From contig DASUTC010000291.1 in assembly GCA_036374795.1 (NCBI GenBank), positions 1 to 42,930 of the forward strand: a DNA stretch of 42,930 nt, read 5' to 3'. This DNA comes from Herpetosiphonaceae bacterium (GTDB taxonomy: Bacteria; Chloroflexota; Chloroflexia; Chloroflexales; Kallotenuaceae). The translations under genes and the position numbers were made by a program. Shown one piece after another: positions 27,036 to 35,357 of the stretch (within the stretch, counting starts at the first letter, position 1; each line of letters starts with the position of its first letter). Under the pieces are notes generated by a model. The model made no database searches, was not told the DNA's origin, and was given only the letters and a program-made list of their open reading frames with translations.

Positions 27036-28346
27036 CTACCTGTCGGGCTGATCGAAAGCCTCGCTCGTATCCCCGGCCTGATTCTTGTTGCGCCGTCCGC
27101 CGCGCGGCCTCGACGGTTGCTTCGGCGCGCGCTCATGTGCGGCCTGGGCTTGATTCGCCGCTGCCGAACGTGCGGCCTCAGGCGCGGCGCTCGGTTCGGC
27201 TGCGGGCATGGCATCCTGCTCAAGCTCCGGCATCGCTGCATCGGTCGCCTCCGCCACCGCAGAGCGCGCGATCAGCCATGCGCTGATCTGCGGCCAGAGC
27301 TGCCCGGTCACGTCGCTGCTGACGACCAGATCGATATGGCCGCCGGGGATTTCGAGCACCTGCCGATCGGCGCTGGCGACATGCTCGTTGAGCGCGGCCA
27401 CGGAGCGCGGCGGGCAGATCCGGTCGCCGCTGGCGGCGATCGTCAGCAGCGGCTGGTCGATCCGGCGCAGATCGACGCGCTGCCCGCCGATCACGAGCTT
27501 GCCCTGCACCAGATGATTGGCCTGGTAGCACTCCTTGATGAAGGTGCGGTAGGCTTCGCCGGGCAGCAGCGCCATGTCGCTCATCCAGACCTGCATCGCC
27601 AGCAAGTCCTGAATCGCGTGCGTGTCGCCGAAGCGCTCGGCCAGCGCGATCTGCTGCATGATCTGCGCGGTCGGCTGGAGCATCCGCAGGCTGGCGCGCA
27701 TCAGCTCAAGCGGCATGGTGCTCAGCGTATTGACGATCAGATCGACGTTGAAGCGCTCCGGGCGGGTCCACTGCGAGATCAGGCCCTCGTCGTGGAAGTT
27801 GATCGGGGCGGCAAGCTGCACCAGGCTTTGCACGTAGCGTCCGTAGAGCGCGCTGAAGATCGCCGTCAGCGTGCCGCCCAGTGAGTAGCCCAGCAGGTTG
27901 ATCCGCGACTGGCCGGAGCGGCGATGGACGTGCTGCACCACGCGGCGCAGGTAGCCGACGACGTACTGATCGAGCGTGACGCTGCGCTGCTCCGGCCCGG
28001 CCTTGCCCCAGTCGATCATGTACACATCTAGCCCCTGGCCGACCAGATGCTCCACGAGGCTGCGGCCCGGCGCGAGATCGAGGATCAAGGCGCGCTTGAT
28101 CACCGAGGGCACGATCAGCAGCGGCACCGGGTGCGGCTCCGCGACGGTCGGACGGTAGTGCAGCAGCCGCACGTTGTGTTCGGTATAGACCGTCTCGGCT
28201 GGCGTCCGGCCAATCGTGCCCGGCCTGGCCGCCAGCATGGTCTTGAAGAGCGCGCCGAAGCGCTCCTGCATCTCTTCCAGGTCGTGCTGCATGCGCTGAA
28301 ACATAGCGCTGGTTGTGGGCAGAAATCCCCAGCCAGGTGGAAACAT
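27036..28346 (-). CDS. PhaC-like alpha/beta hydrolase with Ser nucleophile
   Basis: This 436-residue protein resembles class I/III polyhydroxyalkanoate synthase subunits in overall pattern: PVPLLIVPSVIKRALILDL, GLDVYMIDWGKAG, a long middle segment and a late SGDRICPP...PGGHIDL. The synthase nucleophile normally lies in a GxCxGG box; here it is GYSLGG with Ser (about 154). The Asp (about 308) and His (about 335) are retained. A Cys-to-Ser change in characterised PhaC enzymes severely reduces polymerisation, so this may be a hydrolase or acyltransferase relative rather than a true synthase. Residues after about 375 form an Ala/Pro/Glu tail followed by an Arg/Lys-rich end (PRGGRRNKNQ) that could bind polyanions or DNA. 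GGGGAG lies 6 bp before the ATG. No phaE or phasin is visible. Confidence 0.82.
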   Translation of the reverse strand: MFPPGWGFLPTTSAMFQRMQHDLEEMQERFGALFKTMLAARPGTIGRTPAETVYTEHNVRLLHYRPTVAEPHPVPLLIVPSVIKRALILDLAPGRSLVEHLVGQGLDVYMIDWGKAGPEQRSVTLDQYVVGYLRRVVQHVHRRSGQSRINLLGYSLGGTLTAIFSALYGRYVQSLVQLAAPINFHDEGLISQWTRPERFNVDLIVNTLSTMPLELMRASLRMLQPTAQIMQQIALAERFGDTHAIQDLLAMQVWMSDMALLPGEAYRTFIKECYQANHLVQGKLVIGGQRVDLRRIDQPLLTIAASGDRICPPRSVAALNEHVASADRQVLEIPGGHIDLVVSSDVTGQLWPQISAWLIARSAVAEATDAAMPELEQDAMPAAEPSAAPEAARSAAANQAQAAHERAPKQPSRPRGGRRNKNQAGDTSEAFDQPDR

Positions 28347-28438
28347 GTCACTTCTCCCCTCATCTGTCGTGAAGCCCCGCTACCACCCGATCCAGGCCCT
28401 CACCCGCATGGCGCCCGTTCCTGGCCGCTAGCGCCCTG

Positions 28439-29722
28439 CTAGCGCTCGTGGAACTGCTCGGCCTCGGTCGAGCCGGACAGCGCGGTTGTGGAGGACATGC
28501 CGCCCGAAATGACTTGCGCGACCTCGTCGAAGTAGCCGGTGCCGACCTCGCGCTGGTGCCTGGTTGCGGTGTAGCCCTCGGCCTCGCTGGCAAACTCGGC
28601 CTGCTGTAGCTCGGAGTAGGCCGCCATGCCGCGCTCGCTGTAGCCGCGTGCCAGGCTGAACATGCTGTGGTTGAGCGCGTGGAAGCCCGCGAGCGTCACG
28701 AACTGGAATTTGTAACCCAGTGTACCAAGCTCGCGCTGAAACCGCGCGATCGTCTCGTCGTCCAGCTTCTTCTTCCAGTTGAAGGAGGGCGAGCAGTTGT
28801 AGGCCAGCAGCTTGCCGGGGAAGCGTTCGTGGATCGCCTCGGCGAAGCGCCGGGCCTCGTCCAGATTCGGCTCTGATGTCTCGCACCAGATCAGGTCGGC
28901 GTAGGGCGCGTAGGCCAGCCCACGGGCAATCGCCGCGTCGAGGCCGCCGCGCACGTGGAAGAAGCCCTCGGAGGTGCGCTCGCCGGTCAGGAAATGTGCG
29001 TCGCGCGGATCGACATCGCTGGTGATCAGCTGCGCGCCGTTGGCGTCGGTGCGGGCGATGATCAGCGTGGGCACGCCCAGCACGTCGGCTGCCAGCCGCG
29101 CCGCCGTCAGGTTGCGGATCGCGGTGCTCGTCGGGATCAGCACTTTGCCGCCCATGTGGCCGCACTTCTTCTCCGAGGCAAGCTGATCCTCGAAGTGAAC
29201 GCCCGCCGCGCCCGCCTCGATCATCGCCTTGGTCAGCTCGAAGACGTTGAGCGAGCCGCCGAAGCCGGCCTCGCCATCGGCGACGATCGGCGCGAACCAG
29301 TAGGTATCGCCCTGGCCCTCGGAGTTCTGGATCTGATCGGCGCGCTGAAATGCCTGGTTGATGCGCCGCACGACGTGCGGCACGCTGTTGGCGGGGTAGA
29401 GGCTTTGATCGGGGTACATCTGCCCGGCCAGGTTCGCGTCGGCGGCGACCTGCCAGCCGCTGAGGTAGATCGCTTTGAGACCGGCTTTGACCTGCTGGAT
29501 CGCCTGGTTGCCGGTGAGCGCGCCGAGGGCGGCGACGTACTCCTCGCTGTGCAGGAGATCCCACAGCCGCTCCGCGCCCAGCTTCGCCAGCGTGTACTCG
29601 ATCGGGATCGAGGTGCTGAGCCGGATCACATCCTCGGCGCTGTAGGGTCGCTCGATGCCCTGCCACCGTGGATTTGACGCCCAATCTGCCGCCAGCGCCG
29701 CGCTACGTTGCTCTCGAAGCAT
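28439..29722 (-). CDS. aceA: Isocitrate lyase
   Basis: This 427-residue enzyme splits isocitrate into succinate and glyoxylate, the first step of the glyoxylate shunt. The catalytic Cys signature KKCGHMGGK is intact (about 190-198). Family stretches [55 protein letters not shown] and [13 protein letters not shown] are all present. Length is that of the bacterial AceA type. Two ATGs lie 6 bp apart; the second (29722) has AAGGAGG 6 bp upstream, whereas the first directly abuts it, so the second is preferred. Malate synthase is not in the window. The gene is separated by 92 bp from the downstream PhaC-like gene on the same strand, and both would fit growth on acetate or fatty acids. Confidence 0.96.
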   Translation of the reverse strand: MLREQRSAALAADWASNPRWQGIERPYSAEDVIRLSTSIPIEYTLAKLGAERLWDLLHSEEYVAALGALTGNQAIQQVKAGLKAIYLSGWQVAADANLAGQMYPDQSLYPANSVPHVVRRINQAFQRADQIQNSEGQGDTYWFAPIVADGEAGFGGSLNVFELTKAMIEAGAAGVHFEDQLASEKKCGHMGGKVLIPTSTAIRNLTAARLAADVLGVPTLIIARTDANGAQLITSDVDPRDAHFLTGERTSEGFFHVRGGLDAAIARGLAYAPYADLIWCETSEPNLDEARRFAEAIHERFPGKLLAYNCSPSFNWKKKLDDETIARFQRELGTLGYKFQFVTLAGFHALNHSMFSLARGYSERGMAAYSELQQAEFASEAEGYTATRHQREVGTGYFDEVAQVISGGMSSTTALSGSTEAEQFHER

Positions 29723-29919
29723 GATCATCCTCCTTGCTAGGCTCTTCGGTTAGAGTCGGCAAGCATCGCACGACAGCGGCGGCGTCTGCCTCGGCGCAGC
29801 GCAAGCAGGATCTACCGGCGGTCGCGTGTGCTGCGGCACCGCCGATGTCGTGTGCCTGGTGATAGGGTAGCATGATCCAGTTACAATCGGGTTCATGGCG
29901 AGATCACGCAGGTTTTGTG

Positions 29920-30020
29920 GGGGCGAATCGTCATCGCGGATACATTCGCCCCACGATATTATGTTGCGAAATCCCGAAGAGGCGTGATATATCACGCCCA
30001 GGGCGTCATGAATGACGCCC
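29920..30020. repeat. Cluster of three palindromic repeats
   Basis: Three inverted repeats share a GGGGCG-type arm: GGGGCGAAT/ATTCGCCCC (29920-29928 and 29944-29952, 15-nt loop); GGCGTGATA/TATCACGCC (29981-29998, perfect, no loop); and GGGCGTCAT/ATGACGCCC (30001-30020, 2-nt loop). The last two are 2 bp apart. Arms end in a similar CCCCxACGAT motif. They resemble REP/BIME-style extragenic palindromes. Confidence 0.8.
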
Positions 30021-30144
30021 CTACGATCGCATCCACGCGATTGTGTTGCGGAAACATTCATTGGGCCAATCGCATCCACGGTCTTTCGTACATGTCCATC
30101 AGCCCACCTCTGCATGCGATCATCCAAGATCCTCGCCCGCCACC

Positions 30145-30241
30145 GCTGCACGGCGCTTCTATACCGCTACATAGCGCTTCTACACCACTGCACAGCACGT
30201 CTGCACTACTGCACAGCACGTCTGCACCGCTCCGCAGCGCC
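30145..30241. repeat. 21-bp tandem repeat, about 4.5 copies
   Basis: Units start at 30145, 30166, 30187 and 30108+21=30208-type spacing of 21 bp is kept: 30145-30165, 30166-30186, 30187-30207, 30208-30228, then a partial unit to 30241. Copies 3 and 4 are nearly identical (ACTGCACAGCACGTCTGCAC); copies 1 and 2 are diverged. It lies outside any supported gene. Confidence 0.75.
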
Positions 30242-30361
30242 AAATCACCGCCGCTCTGCGCCCCAATCCCCCCAAGCATCCGCTTATTTTTCGCCTCGGC
30301 GGAGGGCGGAAAACGGCAGAATCGCGCATCACAAAGGCGCAAATCGCGTTCTACAGCCTGC

Positions 30362-30391
30362 TAGACAAACCCGCAGCGCGTGGTATATAAT
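30362..30391 (+). promoter_or_regulatory. Promoter of the RadC-family gene
   Basis: TAGACA (30362-30367) and a perfect TATAAT (30386-30391) are spaced by 18 bp. The predicted start is near 30398, giving a leader of about 190 nt that contains the double hairpin at 30411-30476. Confidence 0.65.
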
Positions 30392-30410
30392 CGCAACAAG
30401 TTAAAAAGCA

Positions 30411-30476
30411 GTTCGCCCCCGGTGCAAAACCACCAGGGACGAACCTCAGACCAGGAAAGGAAACGCTTTCATGGTC
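30411..30476 (+). ncRNA. Structured 5' leader of unknown class
   Basis: Two consecutive hairpins can be drawn. The first pairs GTTCG (30411-30415) with CGAAC (30440-30444), then CCC with GGG (30436-30438), and GGTG (30421-30424) with CACC (30431-30434) around a CAAAAC loop. The second pairs GACCA (30449-30453) with TGGTC (30472-30476) and GAAAG (30455-30459) with CTTTC (30466-30470) around a GAAACG loop. The element begins about 13 nt after the predicted transcription start and ends about 113 nt before the RadC-family start codon. It matches no riboswitch that I recognise. It may be a regulatory RNA or simply a stable leader. Confidence 0.5.
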
Positions 30477-30589
30477 GTAACGACGATTGTACCATGCACG
30501 GCTTGCCCCGCCGCGCCCGCCCACATCCCCGCACCTACGCCCGTAGGACACCCGGCCTTCCCGCTTTGTTCTCGCTCCGAGGTGCGCTA

Positions 30590-31168
30590 ATGGCTCGTCG
30601 CAAACGCTCGGATGAGCAGCGCCTGCGCGAGGCCGTCGCGCCTTACCTCGATCTGCGCCACCTGCGCCGCCTTGCGGCCACCGAGGGCGCGAATCTGCGC
30701 GAGGCGCTGCGTGTGAAGCAGCCACCGCCGGAGGTGCAGGCGATCCTCGATGTGCTCGCCCATGTGCTGCGCCCGCACTCCGGCGCTCGGATCACCACGC
30801 CCGACGACGTGGCCGCGCTGCTGCTGGTCGAGATGAGCTGCCTCGATCAGCAGCAGCTTCGGGTGATCTGCCTCGACACAACAGGCCAGGTGCTGACGAT
30901 CCAGACCGTCTATCAAGGCAGCCTGAGCGACATGCCCGTGCGCGTCGGCGAGCTGTTCCGCGAGGCGATTCGCCGCAACAGCGCGTCGATCATCCTGGCG
31001 CACAACCACCCCTCCGGCGACCCGACGCCCTCGGAGGCGGACACGAGCATCACGCGGCAGATCGTCGTCGTGGGCAGGCTGCATAACATCGCGGTCCACG
31101 ATCATCTGGTGATCGGGCGCGGGCGCTGGATGAGTCTGCGTCGGGAGCAGCCGCAGCTCTTCACGTGA
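30590..31168 (+). CDS. radC: RadC-family JAB/MPN-domain protein
   Basis: This 192-residue protein has the RadC JAB-type metal-binding centre: an N-terminal acidic strand (LVEMSCLDQQQLRV), then FREAIRRNSASIILAHNHPSG followed by DPTPSEAD (HxHx(n)Sx2D). The N-terminal part (LDLRHLRRLAATEGANL) corresponds to a shortened helix-hairpin-helix region. The name reflects an old repair phenotype; the biochemical role of RadC is unresolved, though it may act on DNA or natural-competence processes. ATG 30590 was chosen with GAGG 7 bp upstream, because the longer frame to 30380 would translate through the promoter and structured leader. A terminator for the opposing operon lies downstream. Confidence 0.88.
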   Translation: MARRKRSDEQRLREAVAPYLDLRHLRRLAATEGANLREALRVKQPPPEVQAILDVLAHVLRPHSGARITTPDDVAALLLVEMSCLDQQQLRVICLDTTGQVLTIQTVYQGSLSDMPVRVGELFREAIRRNSASIILAHNHPSGDPTPSEADTSITRQIVVVGRLHNIAVHDHLVIGRGRWMSLRREQPQLFT

Positions 31169-31196
31169 TGCGCGCAAGGTAGCACGGGCACAAAAA

Positions 31197-31224
31197 CCCC
31201 TCTCCGGCTTCGGTAGGAGAGGGG
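31197..31224 (-). terminator. Rho-independent terminator of the sigma/anti-sigma operon
   Basis: A 9-bp stem CCCCTCTCC/GGAGAGGGG with a 10-nt loop is followed on the minus strand by TTTTTG. It lies about 30 bp past the stop of the 345-residue membrane protein and also between convergent genes. Confidence 0.75.
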
Positions 31225-31254
31225 CGCGGTGAGCGTTTTGTTCTTGCGTCTGGC

Positions 31255-32292
31255 TTACGGCTGGCGCATGTCCTGAACCGTCGCGCTCGCGGGCGGCGTG
31301 AAGCTAAACTGCCGCGCGTCGATCGCGGTGTTGTACTGCATCGCGCTGATCTCGCGCGTCGCGATCGGCTGGTCGCTGCCCTGACCGTACAGCTCGGCCT
31401 TGAGCACAAAGAACGTCTGCTGATCGATCCACAGCACCTGCCGTCCGTTCAGCTCCGGCGCTGAGCTGCTGCTGCCGCACGTCGACGGGCCAAGATCGAT
31501 CACGTAGCTGCGCCGCCCGGCGATAGCCGCGTCTGTTTGCAGCGTTGGCCTGCGGCAGGTGCTCGCCTCTTGCAGCACGGCCTCCAGACCGGTGACACCA
31601 AAGGCGAGCATGCCGTGCTGCCCGCTCTGCTCGGCGTCGACGCGATCGATCGTGACGATCTGCTGCTGGGTATCGTAGTCCCAGCGCGTGGTGCCGTCGC
31701 TCACCTGGATCGCCGTGTGCGTCTCCTCGCCGGTGCCGGGCATCAGCGTGCTGTACGTGCTCTCGATCCGCCAGCGGTTGGGTGCCTCGTACCAGCGCCT
31801 TGTGACGTTGCGAAAGCCGCCGTTGCCCTGCGCGGGATTGCCCGCCGACTCCAGCGTCTCGGTGAGGACGAAGCTGCGGATCGACCTGTCTCTGCTGGCG
31901 GTCTGTGCCCGCTGAAGAATCTCCGCCGCGCTTACCGGCTGTGGCCGGAGCGTCAGAAATTGCATGGTGACAAGCGCAAACACGGTGATGATCGCGGCCA
32001 CGCTGCCCAGCAGCCGTCGGCGGTTGAACATGTTGCCGAGCTGGAATCGCGGGCGGCGCGATCGAGCGGCAGCGCCGGGCGCGAGCGCTATCGCCTCCGC
32101 ATATAAGCGCTGACGAAGCTGCTCGGCAAAGAGCGGCTGCGGCGCCTCGCGCGCTGTATGGTGATCCAGGTGCCGGGCCATCTGGACGATCTCCGGCGCG
32201 AGATTGTGGGGCGGTATAGCGTTAGCGTCGCGAGACAGCGCCGCAGTGTATTCGTCGAGTAACGCGGCCTGGTGCTGATCGTCAAAATCCAT
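31255..32292 (-). CDS. Membrane-anchored putative anti-sigma / RseB-like protein
   Basis: This 345-residue protein has a soluble N-terminal part (about 1-90), one transmembrane helix (LLGSVAAIITVFALVTMQFL, about 95-115) and an extracytoplasmic C-terminal domain. That domain starts SAAEILQRAQTA and continues with LTETLESAG, RRWYEAPNRWRIES, and WDYDTQQQ, the pattern of LolA/RseB-like lipoprotein-binding folds. No HxxxCxxC zinc motif is seen in the cytoplasmic part. Its ATG overlaps the sigma-factor stop by one base (TAATG), so it is translationally coupled and most likely the cognate membrane regulator. Two Cys in the outer domain could form a disulfide. The anti-sigma role is inferred from context. 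Confidence 0.78.
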   Translation of the reverse strand: MDFDDQHQAALLDEYTAALSRDANAIPPHNLAPEIVQMARHLDHHTAREAPQPLFAEQLRQRLYAEAIALAPGAAARSRRPRFQLGNMFNRRRLLGSVAAIITVFALVTMQFLTLRPQPVSAAEILQRAQTASRDRSIRSFVLTETLESAGNPAQGNGGFRNVTRRWYEAPNRWRIESTYSTLMPGTGEETHTAIQVSDGTTRWDYDTQQQIVTIDRVDAEQSGQHGMLAFGVTGLEAVLQEASTCRRPTLQTDAAIAGRRSYVIDLGPSTCGSSSSAPELNGRQVLWIDQQTFFVLKAELYGQGSDQPIATREISAMQYNTAIDARQFSFTPPASATVQDMRQP

Positions 32293-32834
32293 TAGTGGCC
32301 TCCTTCAAATGCCTTATGTTCCTGATGTATAACTGTGCGTAAGCGCTCAACTGCTCGATAGCGCAGCATCTTGATCGAGGCCAGGCTTTTGCCCAGCCCA
32401 TCGGCGATCTGCGCTGTTGTCCAGCCCGCGAGCTGTAGCTCAAGCACCGCCCGCTGCTCATCGGTCAGCAGCGCCAGCATGTTCATGAGCGTCTCGCGCT
32501 CGATGTACGCCTCGGCGAGATCGCCGGGAGCCGCCAGCAGATCGTGCTCGGCAGCGGCGGCGGTGCGCGCCTGGATACGGTAGCTGCGGCGGTGGGTATC
32601 GGCGACGACGTTCTGTGCGATCCGAAAGAGCCAGGCCGCGAAAACGCCGTCGCGGTAGCCCGGCAGATTGGTCAGGGCCTTGAGAAAGATCTCGCTCGTC
32701 GCGTCTTCGGCCAGCTCACGATTATTGAGCCTCACGTAGCAGTAGCGGTAGATCGGCCCAAGATACCGCTCGTAGAGCGCGGCAAAGTTGCGCGGGTCGG
32801 TGCGCGCAGCGCTAACCAGGGCGATGTCATCCAT
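32292..32834 (-). CDS. ECF-family RNA polymerase sigma factor
   Basis: This 180-residue sigma-70-like factor has region 2 (FAALYERYLGPIYRYCYVRL, then AEDATSEIFLKALTNLP and GVFAAWLFRIAQNVVADTHRR) and region 4 (LLTDEQRAVLELQLAGWTTAQIADGLGKSLASIKMLRYRAVERLR). There is no region 1 or 3, as expected for ECF factors. ATG 32834 has AGGAG 8 bp upstream, whereas the longer frame to 32897 has none. It is coupled by a 1-bp overlap to the membrane protein downstream. The trigger is unknown; such pairs usually sense envelope stress. Confidence 0.9.
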   Translation of the reverse strand: MDDIALVSAARTDPRNFAALYERYLGPIYRYCYVRLNNRELAEDATSEIFLKALTNLPGYRDGVFAAWLFRIAQNVVADTHRRSYRIQARTAAAAEHDLLAAPGDLAEAYIERETLMNMLALLTDEQRAVLELQLAGWTTAQIADGLGKSLASIKMLRYRAVERLRTVIHQEHKAFEGGH

Positions 32835-33231
32835 CGAAATATCTCCTCGCGACATGTATGGCGAGTGCTGGTGTTTGTGGATCAGGGGGATGCTCATGCT
32901 GCTCTAGCGACGATCAATCGTGTCGTGCTATGAGCAAAGACGCTCCAGGCTCAGAAAAGTAACGGCCCGCGATCAGCAGCGTCGATCAGGCTCTTTGATT
33001 CTGCGCAGGACTTACGCAGTGGCCGCATTGCCTTCGGCAGAGCGGTACGGAACTGGTCAAGGTTGTGCGTTGTGTGCCCGAATGGCACACAACACACAGC
33101 AGGGAAGTTTCCTTGCTGCCGCAGGCTAAAAGCCGCTCCAAGAACAGGTTTCTGCGTACCTCCTGTCTGCGTTAACAACAACACCGAGATGCGCGCAGCA
33201 TCTCGGTGTCTGGCCGGTCTGTGGGGGATCG
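32835..33231. other. Intergenic region with two strong hairpins
   Basis: About 400 bp between the sigma factor and the MFS transporter carry no supported gene. It contains a perfect 10-bp stem GTTGTGTGCC/GGCACACAAC with a 5-nt loop (33069-33093) of unknown role, and the transporter terminator at 33181-33209. No clear sigma-factor promoter was found. Confidence 0.6.
33181..33209 (-). terminator. Terminator of the marR-MFS operon
   Basis: A 12-bp stem ACACCGAGATGC/GCATCTCGGTGT with a 5-nt loop is followed on the minus strand by TGTTGTT. It lies 22 bp after the MFS stop. Confidence 0.75.
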
Positions 33232-35316
33232 CTACTCGAACGCAGGCATCGGCGCGTCGGCGCGATTGGTTTTACGCAGCGGGATCTCAGGGATCGCGAA
33301 GGTCAGCAGGAAGGCGGCGATCACCGGGAAGAGCGCGTAGAAGTAAATCTGCGTGATGCTCGTGGCGAATGATTGCCGCAGCGCCTCGCTGATCTGCGCG
33401 CCGATCGACTGGCCCTGCCTGAGCGCGTTGACCTCGGCCTCGTCGATGGCTTTGAGCGCGCCCGCCAACATCTGCGCGCGAGTCTCGGCTACCAGCGTAG
33501 GCTTCTGCTCCTCAAGGCGGCTGCGAAAACCTTTGAGGATCTGGTCGACGGCTGCCGGATTGTTGAGCAGGATCGGCGGAACCTGCTCCAGAAAGGTTTT
33601 GAGCGAGGCTGGAGCCTCCGGATCGTGCTTCAGCCGGTCGATCGTCTGCTGGTTGCCGCTCTTGAGCGCCGCCTCGATCCGCTGGTAGCGCGCGTCGATC
33701 TGCTGCTGAACCGCGCCCTCGACGCCGCCCGCTTGCAGGAACGCCTTGATCTGCTCCGGCGTTTGCGGATTGTTGAGCAGCGCGGCCTGGGCCTGCGGAT
33801 CGTCGTCGCGGATCGCGGCGGTCACAACCGTGCGCTGCTGGGCAAACTGATCTTTGATGCTCTGCTCGATACGCGCGCCAACGTTGATCTGCTCGCCCTG
33901 CGCGCCCTCGCCGCCGGTAACGCCGTTGCGCAGTTCGTTGGGATCGAACTGGCTGCGCAGCTGGGGCGGCAACTGCGACTGAATCGGCGCGAAGTTGGCC
34001 GCAAGCTGCGCGGTCAGCGTGGTCGAGAGGATCACGCCGAAGATCGCCGCGCCCAGCGTCTGGCCGATCTGCTGGAAGAACTGGCGGCTGGCTGTGGCCG
34101 CGCCGACCTTCTCGAAGGGCACGGCGTTTTGCAGCGCCAGGTTGAGCAGCGGCAGCGCAGGCCCGATGCCGATACCCACAACGATCATCCGCAGCGTCAC
34201 GCCCCAGGGCGAGACGTTCGCGTCCATCTGCGAGAGCAGCACAAAGCCGATGATCATGATCACAAAGCCTACCAGGATGATCGGCTTGTAGCGACCGACG
34301 CGCTGCACCAGAAACGACGAGACGATGCTGCCGAAGACGACGCCAAACGTCAGCGGGATCAGCGTGGTCCCGGCGGCGGTCGCCGAGACGCCGACGACGT
34401 TGACCATGAAGATCGACAGGAACAGAATCGCCGCGAAGAAGGCCGCGCCGTTCAAGACCGAGATCACATTGATCACCGCGAAGCTGCGGTTGCGGAACAG
34501 TTCCAGCGGCAGCACCGGCGAAACCGCTCGCGATTCGACGAACAGGAAGAGGACGGTCCCGATGGCCGCGACCGCGAAGAGGCCAAGGATCAGCGGCGAC
34601 GACCACGGATACAGCGTCTTGTCCAGCGTCAGGCCCAGCAGCAGCGGCACCACGGCCACGGTCAGCATGATCGTGCCCAGCCAGTCGATCGGCGCGCGGA
34701 TGCCGCTGGCAAGCTTCGGCATCTTGATGATGATGAACGCCAGCGCGATTGCGCCAATCGGCAGATTGACGTAAAACACCCAGCGCCAGTTGAAGTTATC
34801 GGTGAGCAGGCCGCCCAGGTATGGGCCGATCACGCTCGACAGGCCAAAGACCGCGCCGAACAATCCCTGGTAACGCGCGCGCTCGGCAGGTGCGAAGAGA
34901 TCCGCCGGAATCGCAAACGCGGTGGAGGTCAGCGCCGCCGCGCCGATGCCCTGGATCACGCGGTAGATGATCAGCTGAAGCATATCGCCTGCGATGCCGC
35001 AGAGCGACGATCCGGCCAGAAAGACGACGATGCCGAAGAGCAAAATCGCCCGTCGCCCGTAGAGGTCGGAGAGCTTGCCGTAGATCGGGACCATCGTGGT
35101 GCTCGCCAGCAGGTAGCCGGTCGAAACCCACGAGAGCAGGTCGATGCCCTGGAACTCGGCGACGATCGCGGGCAGCGCCGTAGCGACGATCGTCTGATCC
35201 AGCGCGGCCAGGAAGAGGCCGAGCAGCACGCCTGCCAGGATGATCGCTTTGGTACGTCCGGGTAAGACTGAGGCGTAGTCAATCCGCTCATCCGATGGTG
35301 CGGAAGTCGTTGTCAT
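33232..35316 (-). CDS. DHA2-type MFS drug efflux transporter with large insert
   Basis: This 694-residue membrane protein belongs to the EmrB/QacA (DHA2, 14-helix) branch of the major facilitator superfamily. It has the motif-C-like opening LFLAALDQTIVATALPAI, the motif A loop YGKLSDLYGRR, and FNWRWVFYVNLPIG. Typical members have about 500 residues. Here roughly 210 extra residues (about 440-650) lie before the last helix; they are hydrophilic, Gln/Ala-rich and largely helical, with proline-linked repeats (LLNNPQTPEQIKAFLQAGG, PPILLNNPAAVDQILKGF). It follows marR by 41 bp on the same strand, so the repressor most likely controls it. Probable function: proton-driven export of a toxic compound, possibly a secondary metabolite. 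Confidence 0.92.
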   Translation of the reverse strand: MTTTSAPSDERIDYASVLPGRTKAIILAGVLLGLFLAALDQTIVATALPAIVAEFQGIDLLSWVSTGYLLASTTMVPIYGKLSDLYGRRAILLFGIVVFLAGSSLCGIAGDMLQLIIYRVIQGIGAAALTSTAFAIPADLFAPAERARYQGLFGAVFGLSSVIGPYLGGLLTDNFNWRWVFYVNLPIGAIALAFIIIKMPKLASGIRAPIDWLGTIMLTVAVVPLLLGLTLDKTLYPWSSPLILGLFAVAAIGTVLFLFVESRAVSPVLPLELFRNRSFAVINVISVLNGAAFFAAILFLSIFMVNVVGVSATAAGTTLIPLTFGVVFGSIVSSFLVQRVGRYKPIILVGFVIMIIGFVLLSQMDANVSPWGVTLRMIVVGIGIGPALPLLNLALQNAVPFEKVGAATASRQFFQQIGQTLGAAIFGVILSTTLTAQLAANFAPIQSQLPPQLRSQFDPNELRNGVTGGEGAQGEQINVGARIEQSIKDQFAQQRTVVTAAIRDDDPQAQAALLNNPQTPEQIKAFLQAGGVEGAVQQQIDARYQRIEAALKSGNQQTIDRLKHDPEAPASLKTFLEQVPPILLNNPAAVDQILKGFRSRLEEQKPTLVAETRAQMLAGALKAIDEAEVNALRQGQSIGAQISEALRQSFATSITQIYFYALFPVIAAFLLTFAIPEIPLRKTNRADAPMPAFE

Positions 35317-35357
35317 AAGTCCTCTAAATGCTTGATACGAAATGGATCACGCCAGCG

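Larger units (their letters stand above)
29723..30589. other. Repeat-rich intergenic region
   Basis: Nearly 870 bp lie between isocitrate lyase (minus) and the RadC-family gene (plus). From left to right: about 160 bp of lyase upstream region without a clear promoter; three adjacent palindromes (29920-30020); a 21-bp tandem repeat (30145-30241); then the promoter and structured leader of the RadC-family gene (30362-30476). No protein-coding gene is supported. Confidence 0.6.

Noticed and set aside
30145-30241. CRISPR array or coding repeats
   Set aside because: Repeats are directly adjacent without spacers; the open frame across them lacks a ribosome binding site.
30398-30480. c-di-GMP (GEMM) riboswitch upstream of the RadC-family gene
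   Set aside because: A GGGACG stretch is reminiscent, but the conserved paired domains and tetraloop/receptor are not present.
30380-30589. N-terminal extension of the RadC-family protein
   Set aside because: It would be translated from inside the promoter through the structured leader and has composition unlike RadC.
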